This document shows positions 33,123-42,208 of a DNA stretch of 64,000 bases, piece by piece. Position 1 is the stretch's first letter. Each line of letters starts with the position of its first letter. The notes below the pieces were generated by a model, which saw only the letters and a list, made by a program, of their open reading frames with translations, did no database searches and was not told the origin of the DNA. The position numbers were made by a program, and so were the translations under genes. This DNA comes from VAZQ01 sp963739175 (GTDB lineage Bacteria; Pseudomonadota; Alphaproteobacteria; Rhizobiales; Xanthobacteraceae): the NCBI GenBank assembly GCA_963739175.1, contig CAVTZH010000001.1, forward strand, positions 434,001-498,000. The letters run 5' to 3'.

Positions 33123-35288
33123 ATGAGGATGACACGAGCGTTGTATTGCGGCGTAGCCGCCGTCGCGCTTGCTCTCGCGCTGAGCGGGACGCCGGCGCAG
33201 CTGCAGGCGCAGACCCCCACCCCCGCGGTGGCGATCGACAACGACGACATCGGCGGCGTTGTAACGGGGCCGAATGGTCCAGAAGCCGGCGTATGGGTGA
33301 TCGCGGAAACCCGCGACCTTCCGACGCGGTACGCCAAGATGGTGGTCACCGACGACCAGGGCCGCTACGTGGTGCCCGACCTGCCGAAGGCCAAGTACAA
33401 GGTCTGGGTCCGCGGCTACGGCCTCGTCAACTCCGAGAAGGTCGATGCGCAGCCCGGCCAGCAGCTGAACCTGCGCGCCGTGCCGGCGAAGAACGACGCC
33501 GAAGCCGCAAAGTACTATCCCGCGATCTACTGGTACTCGATGCTGAAGATCCCGCCCAAGAGCGACTTCGGCGGATCGTCCGACATTCCAGCCAAGGTCA
33601 CGTGGACCGACTGGATGAACAACATGAAGAACAACGGCTGCATCGGCTGCCATCAGCTCGGTCAGCTGTCGACACGCACGTTGCCGGAAGGGATCGGCAA
33701 GCATTCGTCCTCGGTCGAGGCCTGGGTGCGCCGCGTGTCATCCGGGCAGTCCGGCGAGCAGATGGTCACGCTCCTGGCCGGCCAACTGGGCGGCGTGCCG
33801 TTCAAATATTTCGCGGACTGGACCGATCGGGTCGCCAAGGGCGAGCTCCCGCACACCAAGCCGACACGCCCGCAAGGCGTGGAGCGCAATATCGTCGTCA
33901 CGACCTGGGACTGGGGAACCGAGAAGCACTATCTCCACGACCTGATCGCGTCCGACCGGCGCTTCCCGACCGTCAACGCCTATGGTCCGGTGTTCGGCTC
34001 GCCCGAATATTCGACCGACGCCTGGCCGATCCTCGATCCGAAGACGCACACCGTGACGTATTTCAATGCGCCGGTGGCGGACAAGACGACCGGCATGGCG
34101 CTCGGCCCGGGTCACGCGGCGAGCGACCGCCAGGTCGCGCCGTCGCCCTATTGGGGCACCGAGCTGATCTGGGATACCGCGCACCAACAACCACAACGCG
34201 ATGTTCGACCGCCACGGCCGGGTCTGGTTCGCGGCGCGCGGACGCGGCTCCAAGAACCCGGACTTCTGCAACAAGGGCTCGGACCATCCGTCGGCCAAGG
34301 CGTTCCCGGTGCCCTCTTCGCACCGGCAGCTCTCGATGCTGGATCCGAAGACGATGAAGTACACCTTCATCGACACCTGCTTCCAGACGCACCATCTGCA
34401 GTTCGGCTACGACAAGAACGACACGCTGTGGACCTCCAGCGGTGGCGGCACCGGCGTGGTCGGCTGGCTGAACCTGAAGATGTATGAGGAGACCGGTGAT
34501 GCAGCCCGCTCGCAGGGCTGGACGCCGATGATCCTCGACACCAACGGCGACGGCAAGCGCGGCGAATACACCGAACCGAACCAGCCGCTCGACCCGAACA
34601 AGGACCGGCGTTACGCGCAGGTGTTCTACGCGGTGATGCCGAATCCGGCAGGACGGCTCGGTCTGGGGCACGATCCGCTTCAACCCGGGCGCCGTCGCGC
34701 GCATCAACCCGGGATCGAACCCGAGCGAGACCGCGCTGACCGAAATCTACAACGTGCCGATGCCGGGCTATGGCCCGCGCGGCGGCGATATCGACAGCAA
34801 GGGCGTGGTCTGGGTGTCGCTCGCGAGCGGTCACATGGGCGCATTCGACCGCAGCAAGTGCAAAGGTCCGCTCAACGGGCCGAAGGCGACCGGCGACCAC
34901 TGCCCTGAAGGCTGGTCGTTCTACCAGTACCCGGGCCCGGGCTTCCAAGGCATCGGTGAGAACAGTGCCGAGTTCGAGCTATTACTCCTGGGTCGACCAG
35001 CACAACACGTTCGGCCTCGGCCGCGACGTGCCGATGTCGACCGCCAACCTGATGGACGGGCTGGTGGCCTATGCCGATGGCAAGATGGTCTCGCTGCGCG
35101 TTCCTTATCCGCTCGGCTTCTATGCCAAGGGATTTGACGGACGCATCGACGATCCGAACGCGGGCTGGAAAGGCCGTGGACTGTGGACGTCGAGCGGCGA
35201 CCGCACCCCGTGGCTGATCGAGGGTGGCAAGGGCATGAAGCCGATGGCCATCCACTTCCAGCTGCGGCCCGATCCGCTGGCGAAGTAA
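33123..35288 (+). CDS. Exported protein with carboxypeptidase-regulatory domain, CXXCH heme motif and propeller-like region (three frameshifts)
   Basis: The signal peptide spans residues 1-30. Residues 42-120 form a carboxypeptidase-regulatory/Cna-B domain (GGVVTGPNGPEAGVWVIAE, VVTDDQGRYVVPDLP). CIGCHQLG at 173-180 is a c-type heme motif. The rest reads like a Vgb/NHL-type beta-propeller (FDRHGRVWFAARG, NDTLWTSSGGGTGVVGW, GYGPRGGDIDSKGVVW). Frames break three times; removing one C at 34184-34185, one G at 34651-34652 and one T at 34973-34974 yields one 720-residue protein. Breaks look like sequence errors. It is a probable periplasmic redox enzyme of unknown substrate, divergent from two membrane genes. 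Confidence 0.8.
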
Positions 35289-35315
35289 GCGCGCCAAACT
35301 ATCTGTGAGACGTGC

Positions 35316-35346
35316 GATGGCCGGGCTTGCCCGGCCATCGTCGTTT
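35316..35346 (+). terminator. Probable rho-independent terminator after the CXXCH gene
   Basis: GATGGCCGGG and CCCGGCCATC pair perfectly around the loop CTTG, and GTCGTTTT follows. The stem is strong and the T-tract short. It ends the transcript of the gene at 33123-35288 before sfsA. Confidence 0.65.
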
Positions 35347-35361
35347 TGAGACTTGTCGTTG

Positions 35362-36075
35362 ATGCAATTTCCCGCCGAGCTGATCCCCGCCACGCTGGTG
35401 AAGCGCTATAAGCGCTTCCTCGCCGACGTCTTGCTGCCCTCGGGCGAGACGATGACGGTGCATTGCGCCAACCCGGGATCGATGCTGGGGCTCAGCACGG
35501 CCGGCGCGCGGGTGTGGCTCTCGAAGTCCGCCAATCCGAAGCGCAAGCTCGCCCACAGCTGGGAACTGATCGAGGTCGACTTCGGCGGCGGCGCCGAGCT
35601 CGTCGGCATCAACACCAGCCACCCCAATGCGCTCGCCGCCGAGGCGATCGCAGCCGGCCGCATCGCCGAGCTTGCCGGCTACGCGACCGCGCGCCGCGAG
35701 GTGAAATACGGCAAAGCCTCGCGCGTGGATTTCCTGCTCGAAGCGCCCGATCGTCCGCCCTGCTATGTCGAGATCAAGAACGTGCACATGATGCGGAGGG
35801 CGGGGCTCGCCGAATTTCCCGACGCCGTCACCAAGCGCGGCGCCAAGCACCTCGGCGAATTGTCCGACATGGTCGCGGCCGGCGCCCGCGCGGTGATGCT
35901 CTACCTGGTGCAGATCGGCTCGGCGGAACGCTTCGCCCTCGCCCGCGACATCGACCCCGGCTACGGGCGCGCCTTCGATGCCGCCCGGACCGCGGGGGTC
36001 GAGGCCATCGCCTACCGCTGCCGCATCACCTGCGGCGGAATCGAGGTTACCGACCCCGTTCCACTGCTCGACTAA
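35362..36075 (+). CDS. sfsA: Sugar fermentation stimulation protein SfsA homolog
   Basis: The 237-residue protein matches SfsA throughout: LVKRYKRFLADVLLPSGE, VHCANPGSMLGL, LVGINTSHPNALAAEAI, SRVDFLLE, CYVEIKNVHM and FPDAVTKRGAKHLGEL. The C-terminal half has a nuclease-like core (D..x.E.K) and the N-terminal half an OB fold, in line with reported DNA binding. Its cellular role is unsettled. In Alphaproteobacteria it commonly precedes map, as here. The ATG at 35362 is preferred to the TTG at 35353. Confidence 0.95.
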   Translation: MQFPAELIPATLVKRYKRFLADVLLPSGETMTVHCANPGSMLGLSTAGARVWLSKSANPKRKLAHSWELIEVDFGGGAELVGINTSHPNALAAEAIAAGRIAELAGYATARREVKYGKASRVDFLLEAPDRPPCYVEIKNVHMMRRAGLAEFPDAVTKRGAKHLGELSDMVAAGARAVMLYLVQIGSAERFALARDIDPGYGRAFDAARTAGVEAIAYRCRITCGGIEVTDPVPLLD

Positions 36076-36177
36076 CGGGCTGCTTGCTTCCGGCGCGTCC
36101 TTGCTTACATTGCATTGCAACACGTGACATTCAGGGCGGCCCGGGCCGCAGGGGCGCGGCTCCGCCGCGAAGCATTA

Positions 36178-37005
36178 ATGAGCTACGTCGACGCGGCCTT
36201 GGCGCCGCAACGCAAGACCGGCCAGGTCAAGCTGCACGGGCCGGCCGCCTTCGAGGGCATGCGCAAGGCCGGCCAGCTCGCCGCGCAGTGCCTGGACATG
36301 CTCGAGGGCGAGGTGCGGCCGGGCGTGCCGACCGCGCGCATCGACCAGCTGGTGTTCGAATACGCCATGGACCACAAGGCGACGCCGGCGACCTTGATGT
36401 ATCGCGGCTACCGCAAGTCGACCTGCACCTCGGTCAATCACGTGGTCTGCCACGGCATCCCCGGCGAGAAGCCGCTCAAGGACGGCGACATCGTCAATGT
36501 CGACGTGACGCTGATCCTCGACGGCTGGCACGGCGATTCCAGCCGCATGTATCCGGTCGGCGCGATCCCGCGCCGGGCCGAGCGCCTGATCGAAGTGACC
36601 TACGAGGCGATGATGCGCGGCATCGCCGCGATCCGTCCGGGCGCCACCACCGGCGACATCGGCCACGCCATCCAGACCTATGTCGAAGCGCAGCACATGA
36701 GCGTGGTGCGCGACTTCTGCGGCCACGGCCTCGGCCGCCTGTTCCACGACGAGCCCAACATCGTGCATGTCGGCCGGCCCGGCGAAGGCATCGTGCTGCG
36801 GCCCGGCATGTTCTTCACGGTCGAGCCGATGATCAATCTCGGCCGCCCGCATGTGAAGGTGCTCTCCGACGGCTGGACCGCGGTCACCCGCGACCGCTCG
36901 CTGTCGGCGCAGTTCGAGCACACGGTGGCGGTGACCGGCGACGGCGTCGAGATCTTCACGCTGTCGCCGAAGGGCCTCGACAAGCCGCATTTTGCTTCGG
37001 CGTGA
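36178..37005 (+). CDS. map: Type I methionine aminopeptidase
   Basis: The 275-residue enzyme removes the N-terminal Met from new proteins. The pita-bread fold motifs are present: TSVNHVVCHGIPGEKPL (His), VNVDVTLILDGWHGDSSRMY (two Asp ligands), RDFCGHGLGRLFHDEPNI (His) and MFFTVEPMINLG (Glu), with a final Glu in SAQFEHTVAVTG. The start at 36178 fits the E. coli length (264); upstream codons to 36115 are poor. It lies 102 bases downstream of sfsA. Confidence 0.96.
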   Translation: MSYVDAALAPQRKTGQVKLHGPAAFEGMRKAGQLAAQCLDMLEGEVRPGVPTARIDQLVFEYAMDHKATPATLMYRGYRKSTCTSVNHVVCHGIPGEKPLKDGDIVNVDVTLILDGWHGDSSRMYPVGAIPRRAERLIEVTYEAMMRGIAAIRPGATTGDIGHAIQTYVEAQHMSVVRDFCGHGLGRLFHDEPNIVHVGRPGEGIVLRPGMFFTVEPMINLGRPHVKVLSDGWTAVTRDRSLSAQFEHTVAVTGDGVEIFTLSPKGLDKPHFASA

Positions 37006-37020
37006 CAGCACGCCGCTGCC

Positions 37021-38361
37021 TTATGGCTTCTCCGCAATCCCGCGGCTGAGCGCGGCGCCGATCACGCCGGCGAGCGCAATCATCGTCAGCACGGCGACAA
37101 AGCCACCGAGCGCGAACGCGGTGGCGCCGCCGGCAACGCCCGCGCTGCCGCCCAGAAACGTGCAGGCGTTGACGATGCCCGACCCCTGCCCCACTTGCGC
37201 GGGCGGAAGCGCCGACAATGCGAGCCGCGGCGCCAACGCATAGGGCACCGCCAGTCCGGCGCCCATCACCAGAAATCCGGCCAGGAGGAGCGCCATCCAG
37301 CCCTGCGTGATGGCGACACCGATGATCGCACTGGCGATCGCGATCAGCGCCATGCCAACTGTCATGGCGTTGCGCAGCCCAAGCCTTGCCGCCACCGCCG
37401 ACGCCGACAGCGCGAGCGCGAGCAACGCCGCGCTCAGCGGCAGCAGCAAGGCACCGGCCGAGAGCGCCGTGAGGCCCTCCCGGCTCTGCGCATAGAGATT
37501 GAAGTAGAGCAGCAGGCTCATGATGCTGAACATCGACAGCGAGCCGATCGCCACGCCCATCACGAACCGACGGCGCCTGAAGAAACCGAGGTCGACCAGC
37601 GGAGCCGCGGCCCGCGACTCGACGATCAGCAACAGGACGAACGCGGCCACCGCCAGCACGAACGGGCCGATCACGGGGAGCGGCGCCGCCTTCGCATGCG
37701 GCAATGCATGGAGGGCGAAGACCAGCGACACCATCATCGTCGCCAGCAGGACGAAGCCGACCCAATCCACGCGCCGGCTTGGCGTTTGGTGACCGCGGGC
37801 GGGCGCCGCGCCCGCGGAAGCCATTCCGGCGATGGCCGTCAACATCAGCGGGACGTCGAGCCAGAAGATCACGCGCCAGCCGACGGCGTGCGTGAGCGCC
37901 CCGCCGGCGAGCGGCCCGATGCTGAAGCCGAGCATCAGGAACCCGGTCCAGGCGCCGATCGCCCCTGCCCTGCGCTCGGGCCCCGCGCCGGTGTCGACCG
38001 CGGCCAGCGTGCTCGGCACCGCGAATGCCGCGGCGAGGCCCTGCAAGGCGCGTCCGGCCAGCAGCGCGGCTTCGGAGCCGGCGGTGGCAATGAGGCAGGA
38101 CGCGAAGCCAAACAGCGCCAATCCGACGATCGACGCCAGCCGTGCGCCAAACCGATCTGCCGCCTGGCCGCCGAGCACGATGAAGGCGGCGGAGACGACC
38201 AGATAGGAATTGACCGCCCATTCGACGCCGGCCGGGCTGAGCGCAAGCTCGGTCCGCATGCTTGGCAACGCGGCCATGATCGCCGTGCTGTTGGCGCCGA
38301 CCGCGAGCATCGCCAGGCACGACGACCACAGGACCGAGGTGAACCCTGCGCGCTGGGTCAA
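37021..38361 (-). CDS. MFS transporter, DHA2-like drug/proton exporter
   Basis: The protein has about 14 predicted helices. Family motifs are visible: LPSMRTELALSPAGVEWAVNSYLV (TM2), GGQAADRFGARL (loop 2-3, motif A), GRALQGLAAAFAVPSTLA (TM4), and GPLAGGALTHAVGWRVIFWLDVP (TM5, motif C). These define the DHA2 group of proton-coupled exporters. No ATG occurs before helix 1; I place the start at a TTG complementary to 38359-38361 (446 residues). The frame stays open to 38493 but would then overlap the divergent radC start. The 3' end is convergent with map. Confidence 0.87.
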   Translation of the reverse strand: MTQRAGFTSVLWSSCLAMLAVGANSTAIMAALPSMRTELALSPAGVEWAVNSYLVVSAAFIVLGGQAADRFGARLASIVGLALFGFASCLIATAGSEAALLAGRALQGLAAAFAVPSTLAAVDTGAGPERRAGAIGAWTGFLMLGFSIGPLAGGALTHAVGWRVIFWLDVPLMLTAIAGMASAGAAPARGHQTPSRRVDWVGFVLLATMMVSLVFALHALPHAKAAPLPVIGPFVLAVAAFVLLLIVESRAAAPLVDLGFFRRRRFVMGVAIGSLSMFSIMSLLLYFNLYAQSREGLTALSAGALLLPLSAALLALALSASAVAARLGLRNAMTVGMALIAIASAIIGVAITQGWMALLLAGFLVMGAGLAVPYALAPRLALSALPPAQVGQGSGIVNACTFLGGSAGVAGGATAFALGGFVAVLTMIALAGVIGAALSRGIAEKP

Positions 38362-38470
38362 TGTTGCTGCGTCCTCAATGCCGTTCGGGTGGCTCGCCGA
38401 TAGAACAAGCTCCACGCATGGACCGCAACTGGCGGATTGCAAATTGCCGCAGTCCCGGCATGCTGGGCGC

Positions 38471-39202
38471 ATGCCAGGCAGCAGGAAATCCAACGCGAAG
38501 TCGAAGCCCGCGGCGGGAGCGGCGGACGCGAAGCCGCACTATCACGGCCATCGCCAGCGGCTGCGCGAGCGGCTGTTGCAGGCCGGCACCGATGGCGTGC
38601 GCGACTACGAGCTGCTCGAGCTGATCCTGTTCCGCGCGATTCCGCAGCGCGACGTGAAGCCGCTCGCCAAGATGCCTGATCGAACGGTTCGGTTCGTTCG
38701 CCGAAGCGATCGCGGCGCCGGTCGAACGGCTGCGCGAAGTGAAGGGTCTCGGCGACGCCGCCATCACCGAGATCAAGATCGTGCAGGCGGCAGCCGGCGA
38801 GTTTGCGCGCGGGCAGACGCGTAAGCGCCCGGCGCTGTCGTCATGGTCGAGCGTGCTCGACTATTGCCGTACCGCGCAGGCGTTCGCCGACAAGGAGCAG
38901 TTCCGGATTCTCTTTCTCGACAAGCGCAATCAGCTCATCGCCGACGAGGTGCAGCAAACCGGCACCGTCGACCACACGCCGGTCTATCCGCGCGAGGTGG
39001 TCAAGCGCGCGCTCGAATTGTCGGCGACCGCGATCATCCTGGTGCACAATCATCCCGGGGCGATCCGACACCGTCACGTGCGGACATCGAGATGACGCAG
39101 GTGATCGTCGACGTTGCAAAGCCGCTCGGCATCGCCGTGCACGACCACATCATCGTTGGCAAGGACGGTCACGCGAGTTTGAAGGGGCTGAAGCTGATAT
39201 AG
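38471..39202 (+). CDS. radC: RadC/JAB-domain protein (two frameshifts)
   Basis: The family order is complete: HYHGHRQRLRERLLQAG, DYELLELILFRAIPQRDVKPLAK, KGLGDAAITEIK, RILFLDKRNQLIADEVQQTGTVDHTPVYPREVVKRAL, the JAMM motif HNHP.GDPTPSRADIE, and the terminal HDHIIVGKDGHASLKGL. Frames break at 38675-38676 (one extra C; removal gives KMLIERFGSFAEAI) and near 39057-39060, inside the JAMM motif, where one base seems missing from a G-run so that the Ser/Gly codon is lost. Repaired length is 243 residues. RadC was named a DNA repair protein, but its biochemical role is unresolved. Confidence 0.87.
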
Positions 39203-39242
39203 CGACCTACCCACGAATCTTAGCAATTGAGGAGCTACCCCG

Positions 39243-40079
39243 GTGACGATCATCGATTCCCAGGTCCACGCCTACGAGGCGAACACGCCAAAGCGACCCT
39301 GGCACAGTGTGCCGAACTGGCCCGATCACGTCACGGGTGACGAGATGGTGGCGGCGATGGACAAGGTCGGCGTCGGCGGCGCGATCTTCATCTCGCCCTT
39401 CTCCATGTACCGCTATGACGCGAGCTATGCGGTGGAAGTGCAACGGGCGCATCCCGGTAAGTTCGCAATCGTCAAGCCGGTCGACCCGGACGACCCGGCC
39501 GTGGACGAGGTCGTCGCCGACTGGAAACAGACGCCCGGCGCGGTCGGCATCCGCATCATGCTGACGCCGGAAGCGAAGCGCGCGCCGGACGATCCGGGTC
39601 TCGACCGGATCGCGCGCGCGGCCGTCAAGCACGACCTCCCGGTCAACATCCTGTTCTGGGGCAACGTGGATGCGGGCACGGCGCTGATCGACCGCCACCC
39701 CGATACGCGCTTCATCATCGACCATCTGGCGATCCTGCAGCCCCGCACGCCAGGCGCCCCGCCGCAGCCGTGGGCCGACCTGCCGAAGGTGCTGGACCTT
39801 GCCAGGCGCAAGAACGCGGTGATCAAGGTGAGCGGCGCCTGCACGCTGTCCAAGGAACCGTATCCGTTCCCGGACATCTGGGATCCGCTCGCGCGGGTGT
39901 TCGATACCTGGGGTTTCGAGCGCTGCCTGTGGGGCACGGACTGGACCCGCGCCTACGCCGTCGTCAACTACGAGCACGCCGTCGAGCCGTTCCTCAAGAC
40001 CGACCGCCTGAGCGAGAGTGAGCGAGCGATGCTGATGGGCGGCGCGTGCGCCAAAGCCTATCGCTGGTCGCCGAAATGA
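39243..40079 (+). CDS. Amidohydrolase family 2 (PDC lactonase-like) TIM-barrel hydrolase
   Basis: The 278-residue protein opens MTIIDSQVHAYE, with an early His in the strand-1 position (the canonical HxH is reduced to QVH). It then has VKHDLPVNILFWG, FIIDHLAI and RCLWGTDWTRAY, the metal-site His and Asp positions of amidohydrolase_2. Members hydrolyse lactones or decarboxylate aromatic acids. The start is GTG at 39243 with GAGGAG upstream. Single gene; its substrate is unknown. Confidence 0.88.
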   Translation: MTIIDSQVHAYEANTPKRPWHSVPNWPDHVTGDEMVAAMDKVGVGGAIFISPFSMYRYDASYAVEVQRAHPGKFAIVKPVDPDDPAVDEVVADWKQTPGAVGIRIMLTPEAKRAPDDPGLDRIARAAVKHDLPVNILFWGNVDAGTALIDRHPDTRFIIDHLAILQPRTPGAPPQPWADLPKVLDLARRKNAVIKVSGACTLSKEPYPFPDIWDPLARVFDTWGFERCLWGTDWTRAYAVVNYEHAVEPFLKTDRLSESERAMLMGGACAKAYRWSPK

Positions 40080-40135
40080 AATGAGAAGTTGATCGCGACG
40101 GAATTGCCCCTGCGCACACGGCGTCAATGGCCGGA

Positions 40136-40151
40136 CAAGACCAGGGTCTTG
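40136..40151. terminator. Weak hairpin downstream of the amidohydrolase gene
   Basis: CAAGACC and GGTCTTG pair around AG, 56 bases after the amidohydrolase stop. No T-tract follows, so it may be only a pause or 3'-stabilising stem. The rest of the 277-base gap to 40357 shows no gene or RNA that I recognise. Confidence 0.3.
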
Positions 40152-40356
40152 ACGGGCAACAGAAGCGCCTGCACGCGCAGCAGCATCGAGCATGCACGAT
40201 TGCAACGGCGTCGATGCCGTGCAGGTAGAGGCGCCTCAGCGCCCCGATATCCTTAATTTGCCGGACTTTTGGTCGCTATCAGTTCGATACCGGATTCGTT
40301 ATGCTACCGATGACTTGGAATAAGGTGCATCAACCGTCGCTGACAGGAACATCGGT

Positions 40357-40884
40357 ATGACTAAGTCACTTCATCCGGCTGCTTCCGACCATCTGCCTAT
40401 GTTCATAACCGCCCCCGGCGGGACAGATGTCCTGATGGTCGTCATGGCGATCGTTCTGCTCGTCATCGTCGTGGGGTTTGGCATCCTGTTCTTCCGGTTG
40501 CACAGTCTGCCGGAGCGCATGGCGCATAGGACGCACAAGGTCCAGTTCGAGATCGTCGCCGTGCTGTGCCTGCTTGCGCTCTTTACGCACATACACCTCT
40601 TTTGGGTGGCCGCTCTTCTGCTTGCGATGATCGAGTTTCCCGATATCGGCGGCTGGCTTAGCAGGATTGCGGGATCGGTCGAAAAGATCGCTGAGACGAG
40701 GACAGGCAAAGGCGCCGCCGAAGTGCCCGTCGAGGCCGCGGCTGGAACCAGCCGGAATGAAGACGCTGCGCAAGTACGTGAGCAAGTGCGGGAGGAGACT
40801 GTCGCTCGCAACAGAGCACCGGACGGTCCAGCTGCGGCGCCAGCCAAACCCGAGCGGCTCGCTCCAGCCAGCACGAGGAGATGA
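40357..40884 (+). CDS. Two-helix membrane protein of DUF3302 (YibI/YiaW) type
   Basis: The 175-residue protein has two membrane helices (VLMVVMAIVLLVIVVGFGILFF and VAVLCLLALFTHIHLFWVAALLL) joined by a short basic loop, and a charged C-terminal tail of about 80 residues with Glu/Arg-rich coil potential. It sits three bases upstream of an HlyD-type gene. In E. coli, DUF3302 proteins (YibI, YiaW) are likewise paired with HlyD-like proteins (YibH, YiaV). The match is by topology and context, so the family assignment is moderate. The tail is longer than in E. coli homologs. Confidence 0.7.
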   Translation: MTKSLHPAASDHLPMFITAPGGTDVLMVVMAIVLLVIVVGFGILFFRLHSLPERMAHRTHKVQFEIVAVLCLLALFTHIHLFWVAALLLAMIEFPDIGGWLSRIAGSVEKIAETRTGKGAAEVPVEAAAGTSRNEDAAQVREQVREETVARNRAPDGPAAAPAKPERLAPASTRR

Positions 40885-40887
40885 TCC

Positions 40888-42120
40888 ATGCTTGAGATTC
40901 TCCTCTGCTCTCTGGTGACCATCGTTCCCGACTATCTCTACCGCCGCTACTACCAGGGAAAACGGTTCGGCAAGGAAATCACTCTCTATTCCGTGTGGTT
41001 CGAGCTGAGGTGGGGCATCACGGGCTGCCTGGTTCTCGCCGTCGGCCTGATCACGGTGATCTTCTACAACCACCCGTCCACCACCAATGTCACGCTGTTC
41101 TATCGAACCATTCCGATCATCTCCGAGACGACCGGACGTGTTGCCGAGGTCTTTGTCGACTTTAGTGGCACCGTCGAAAAAGGCGCGCCGATCTTCAGGC
41201 TCGACAGCTCGACCCAGGAGGCGGCGGTGGAATCCGCGCGCCGCAGGATTGCGGAAGTCGAGGCGGACATGGAGGTGGCACAGGCCGACATCCTGAAGAC
41301 AGAAGGACAGCTTCAGGAAGCCCAGGGTTCATACCAGATGGCTTTGGACGAGTTGGAGACCAAGATGGAGCTCCAGAAGAGAAATCCGGGGATCGTCGCG
41401 CAGCGCGAGATCGAAAAGCTCCAAGTCGCCGTCGAAGGCCGCAAGGGCGCGATCGCATCCGCCACGGCGGCAGGACAGACCGTCAAGGCCAGGATCGCGG
41501 CGCTGCTCCCGGCGCAAAAGGCCAGCGCGGTCGCGGCGCTCGCCCAGGCCGAGGCGGAACTGGCGAAGACCGTGGTCCGCGCCGGCGTCAGCGGACGCGT
41601 GGAGCAATTTGCGCTGCGCGTGGGCGATATCGTCACTCCGATCATGCGTCCGGCCGGAATCCTGATTCCGGAAGGCGCCGGTCAGCGGACCCTGCAGGCC
41701 GGCTTCGGGCAAATCGAAGCGCAGATCATGCGGCCTGGAATGATCGCCGAGGTCACGTGTGTATCCAAGCCGTGGACGATCATTCCGATGGTGGTGGTCG
41801 ACGTGCAGGACTTCATCGCGGCCGGCCAGTTCCGCGGCGGTGAGCAACTGATCGACCCGCAGCAGATAACGCGACCCGGTACGCTTCTGGTCCATCTCGA
41901 GCCGCTCTACAAAGGCGGACTCACCGGCGTCACGCCGGGCAGCAGCTGCATTGCCAACGCCTATTCGAACAACCACGACATAATCGCCTCAAAAGAGACG
42001 GGCTTTATGCGAGGTCTGGCTCTTCATGCGGTCGATGCTCTTGGCGTCGTGCACGCGATGATTCTGCGGATCCAGGCGCTGCTGCTTCCGTTCAAGACGC
42101 TGGTGTTCAGCGGACATTGA
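40888..42120 (+). CDS. HlyD-family membrane fusion protein (YibH/EmrA-like)
   Basis: The 410-residue protein has an N-terminal basic segment and one anchoring helix (ITGCLVLAVGLITVIFY), then a barrel-sandwich half-motif VTLFYRTIPIISETTGRVAEVFVD with GAPIFRLDSS. A long coiled-coil hairpin follows (about residues 105-225), then the second half-motif LAKTVVRAGVSGRVEQFALRVGDIV and a beta-barrel part. Such adaptors bridge an inner-membrane pump to an outer-membrane channel. No ABC, MFS or RND pump is adjacent; only the DUF3302 protein. The ribosome-binding site GAGGAG lies in the end of the previous gene. Confidence 0.88.
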   Translation: MLEILLCSLVTIVPDYLYRRYYQGKRFGKEITLYSVWFELRWGITGCLVLAVGLITVIFYNHPSTTNVTLFYRTIPIISETTGRVAEVFVDFSGTVEKGAPIFRLDSSTQEAAVESARRRIAEVEADMEVAQADILKTEGQLQEAQGSYQMALDELETKMELQKRNPGIVAQREIEKLQVAVEGRKGAIASATAAGQTVKARIAALLPAQKASAVAALAQAEAELAKTVVRAGVSGRVEQFALRVGDIVTPIMRPAGILIPEGAGQRTLQAGFGQIEAQIMRPGMIAEVTCVSKPWTIIPMVVVDVQDFIAAGQFRGGEQLIDPQQITRPGTLLVHLEPLYKGGLTGVTPGSSCIANAYSNNHDIIASKETGFMRGLALHAVDALGVVHAMILRIQALLLPFKTLVFSGH

Positions 42121-42208
42121 TGCAAGCCCGGGGACCAGTTTCCCGGCCAGCTTCAAACGCCTTGACATCGGTCAGGCCGGATAGCGGACGAAGAGCGAGT
42201 TCCGCACC

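Noticed and set aside
38362..38493. Upstream extension of the MFS frame to 38493
   Set aside because: The extension carries no transporter motif and would overlap the divergent radC start; a TTG at 38361 already precedes the first helix.
40080..40356. Possible tRNA or small RNA in the gap before the DUF3302 gene
   Set aside because: No cloverleaf or CCA-like end can be drawn; only a short hairpin at 40136-40151 is present.
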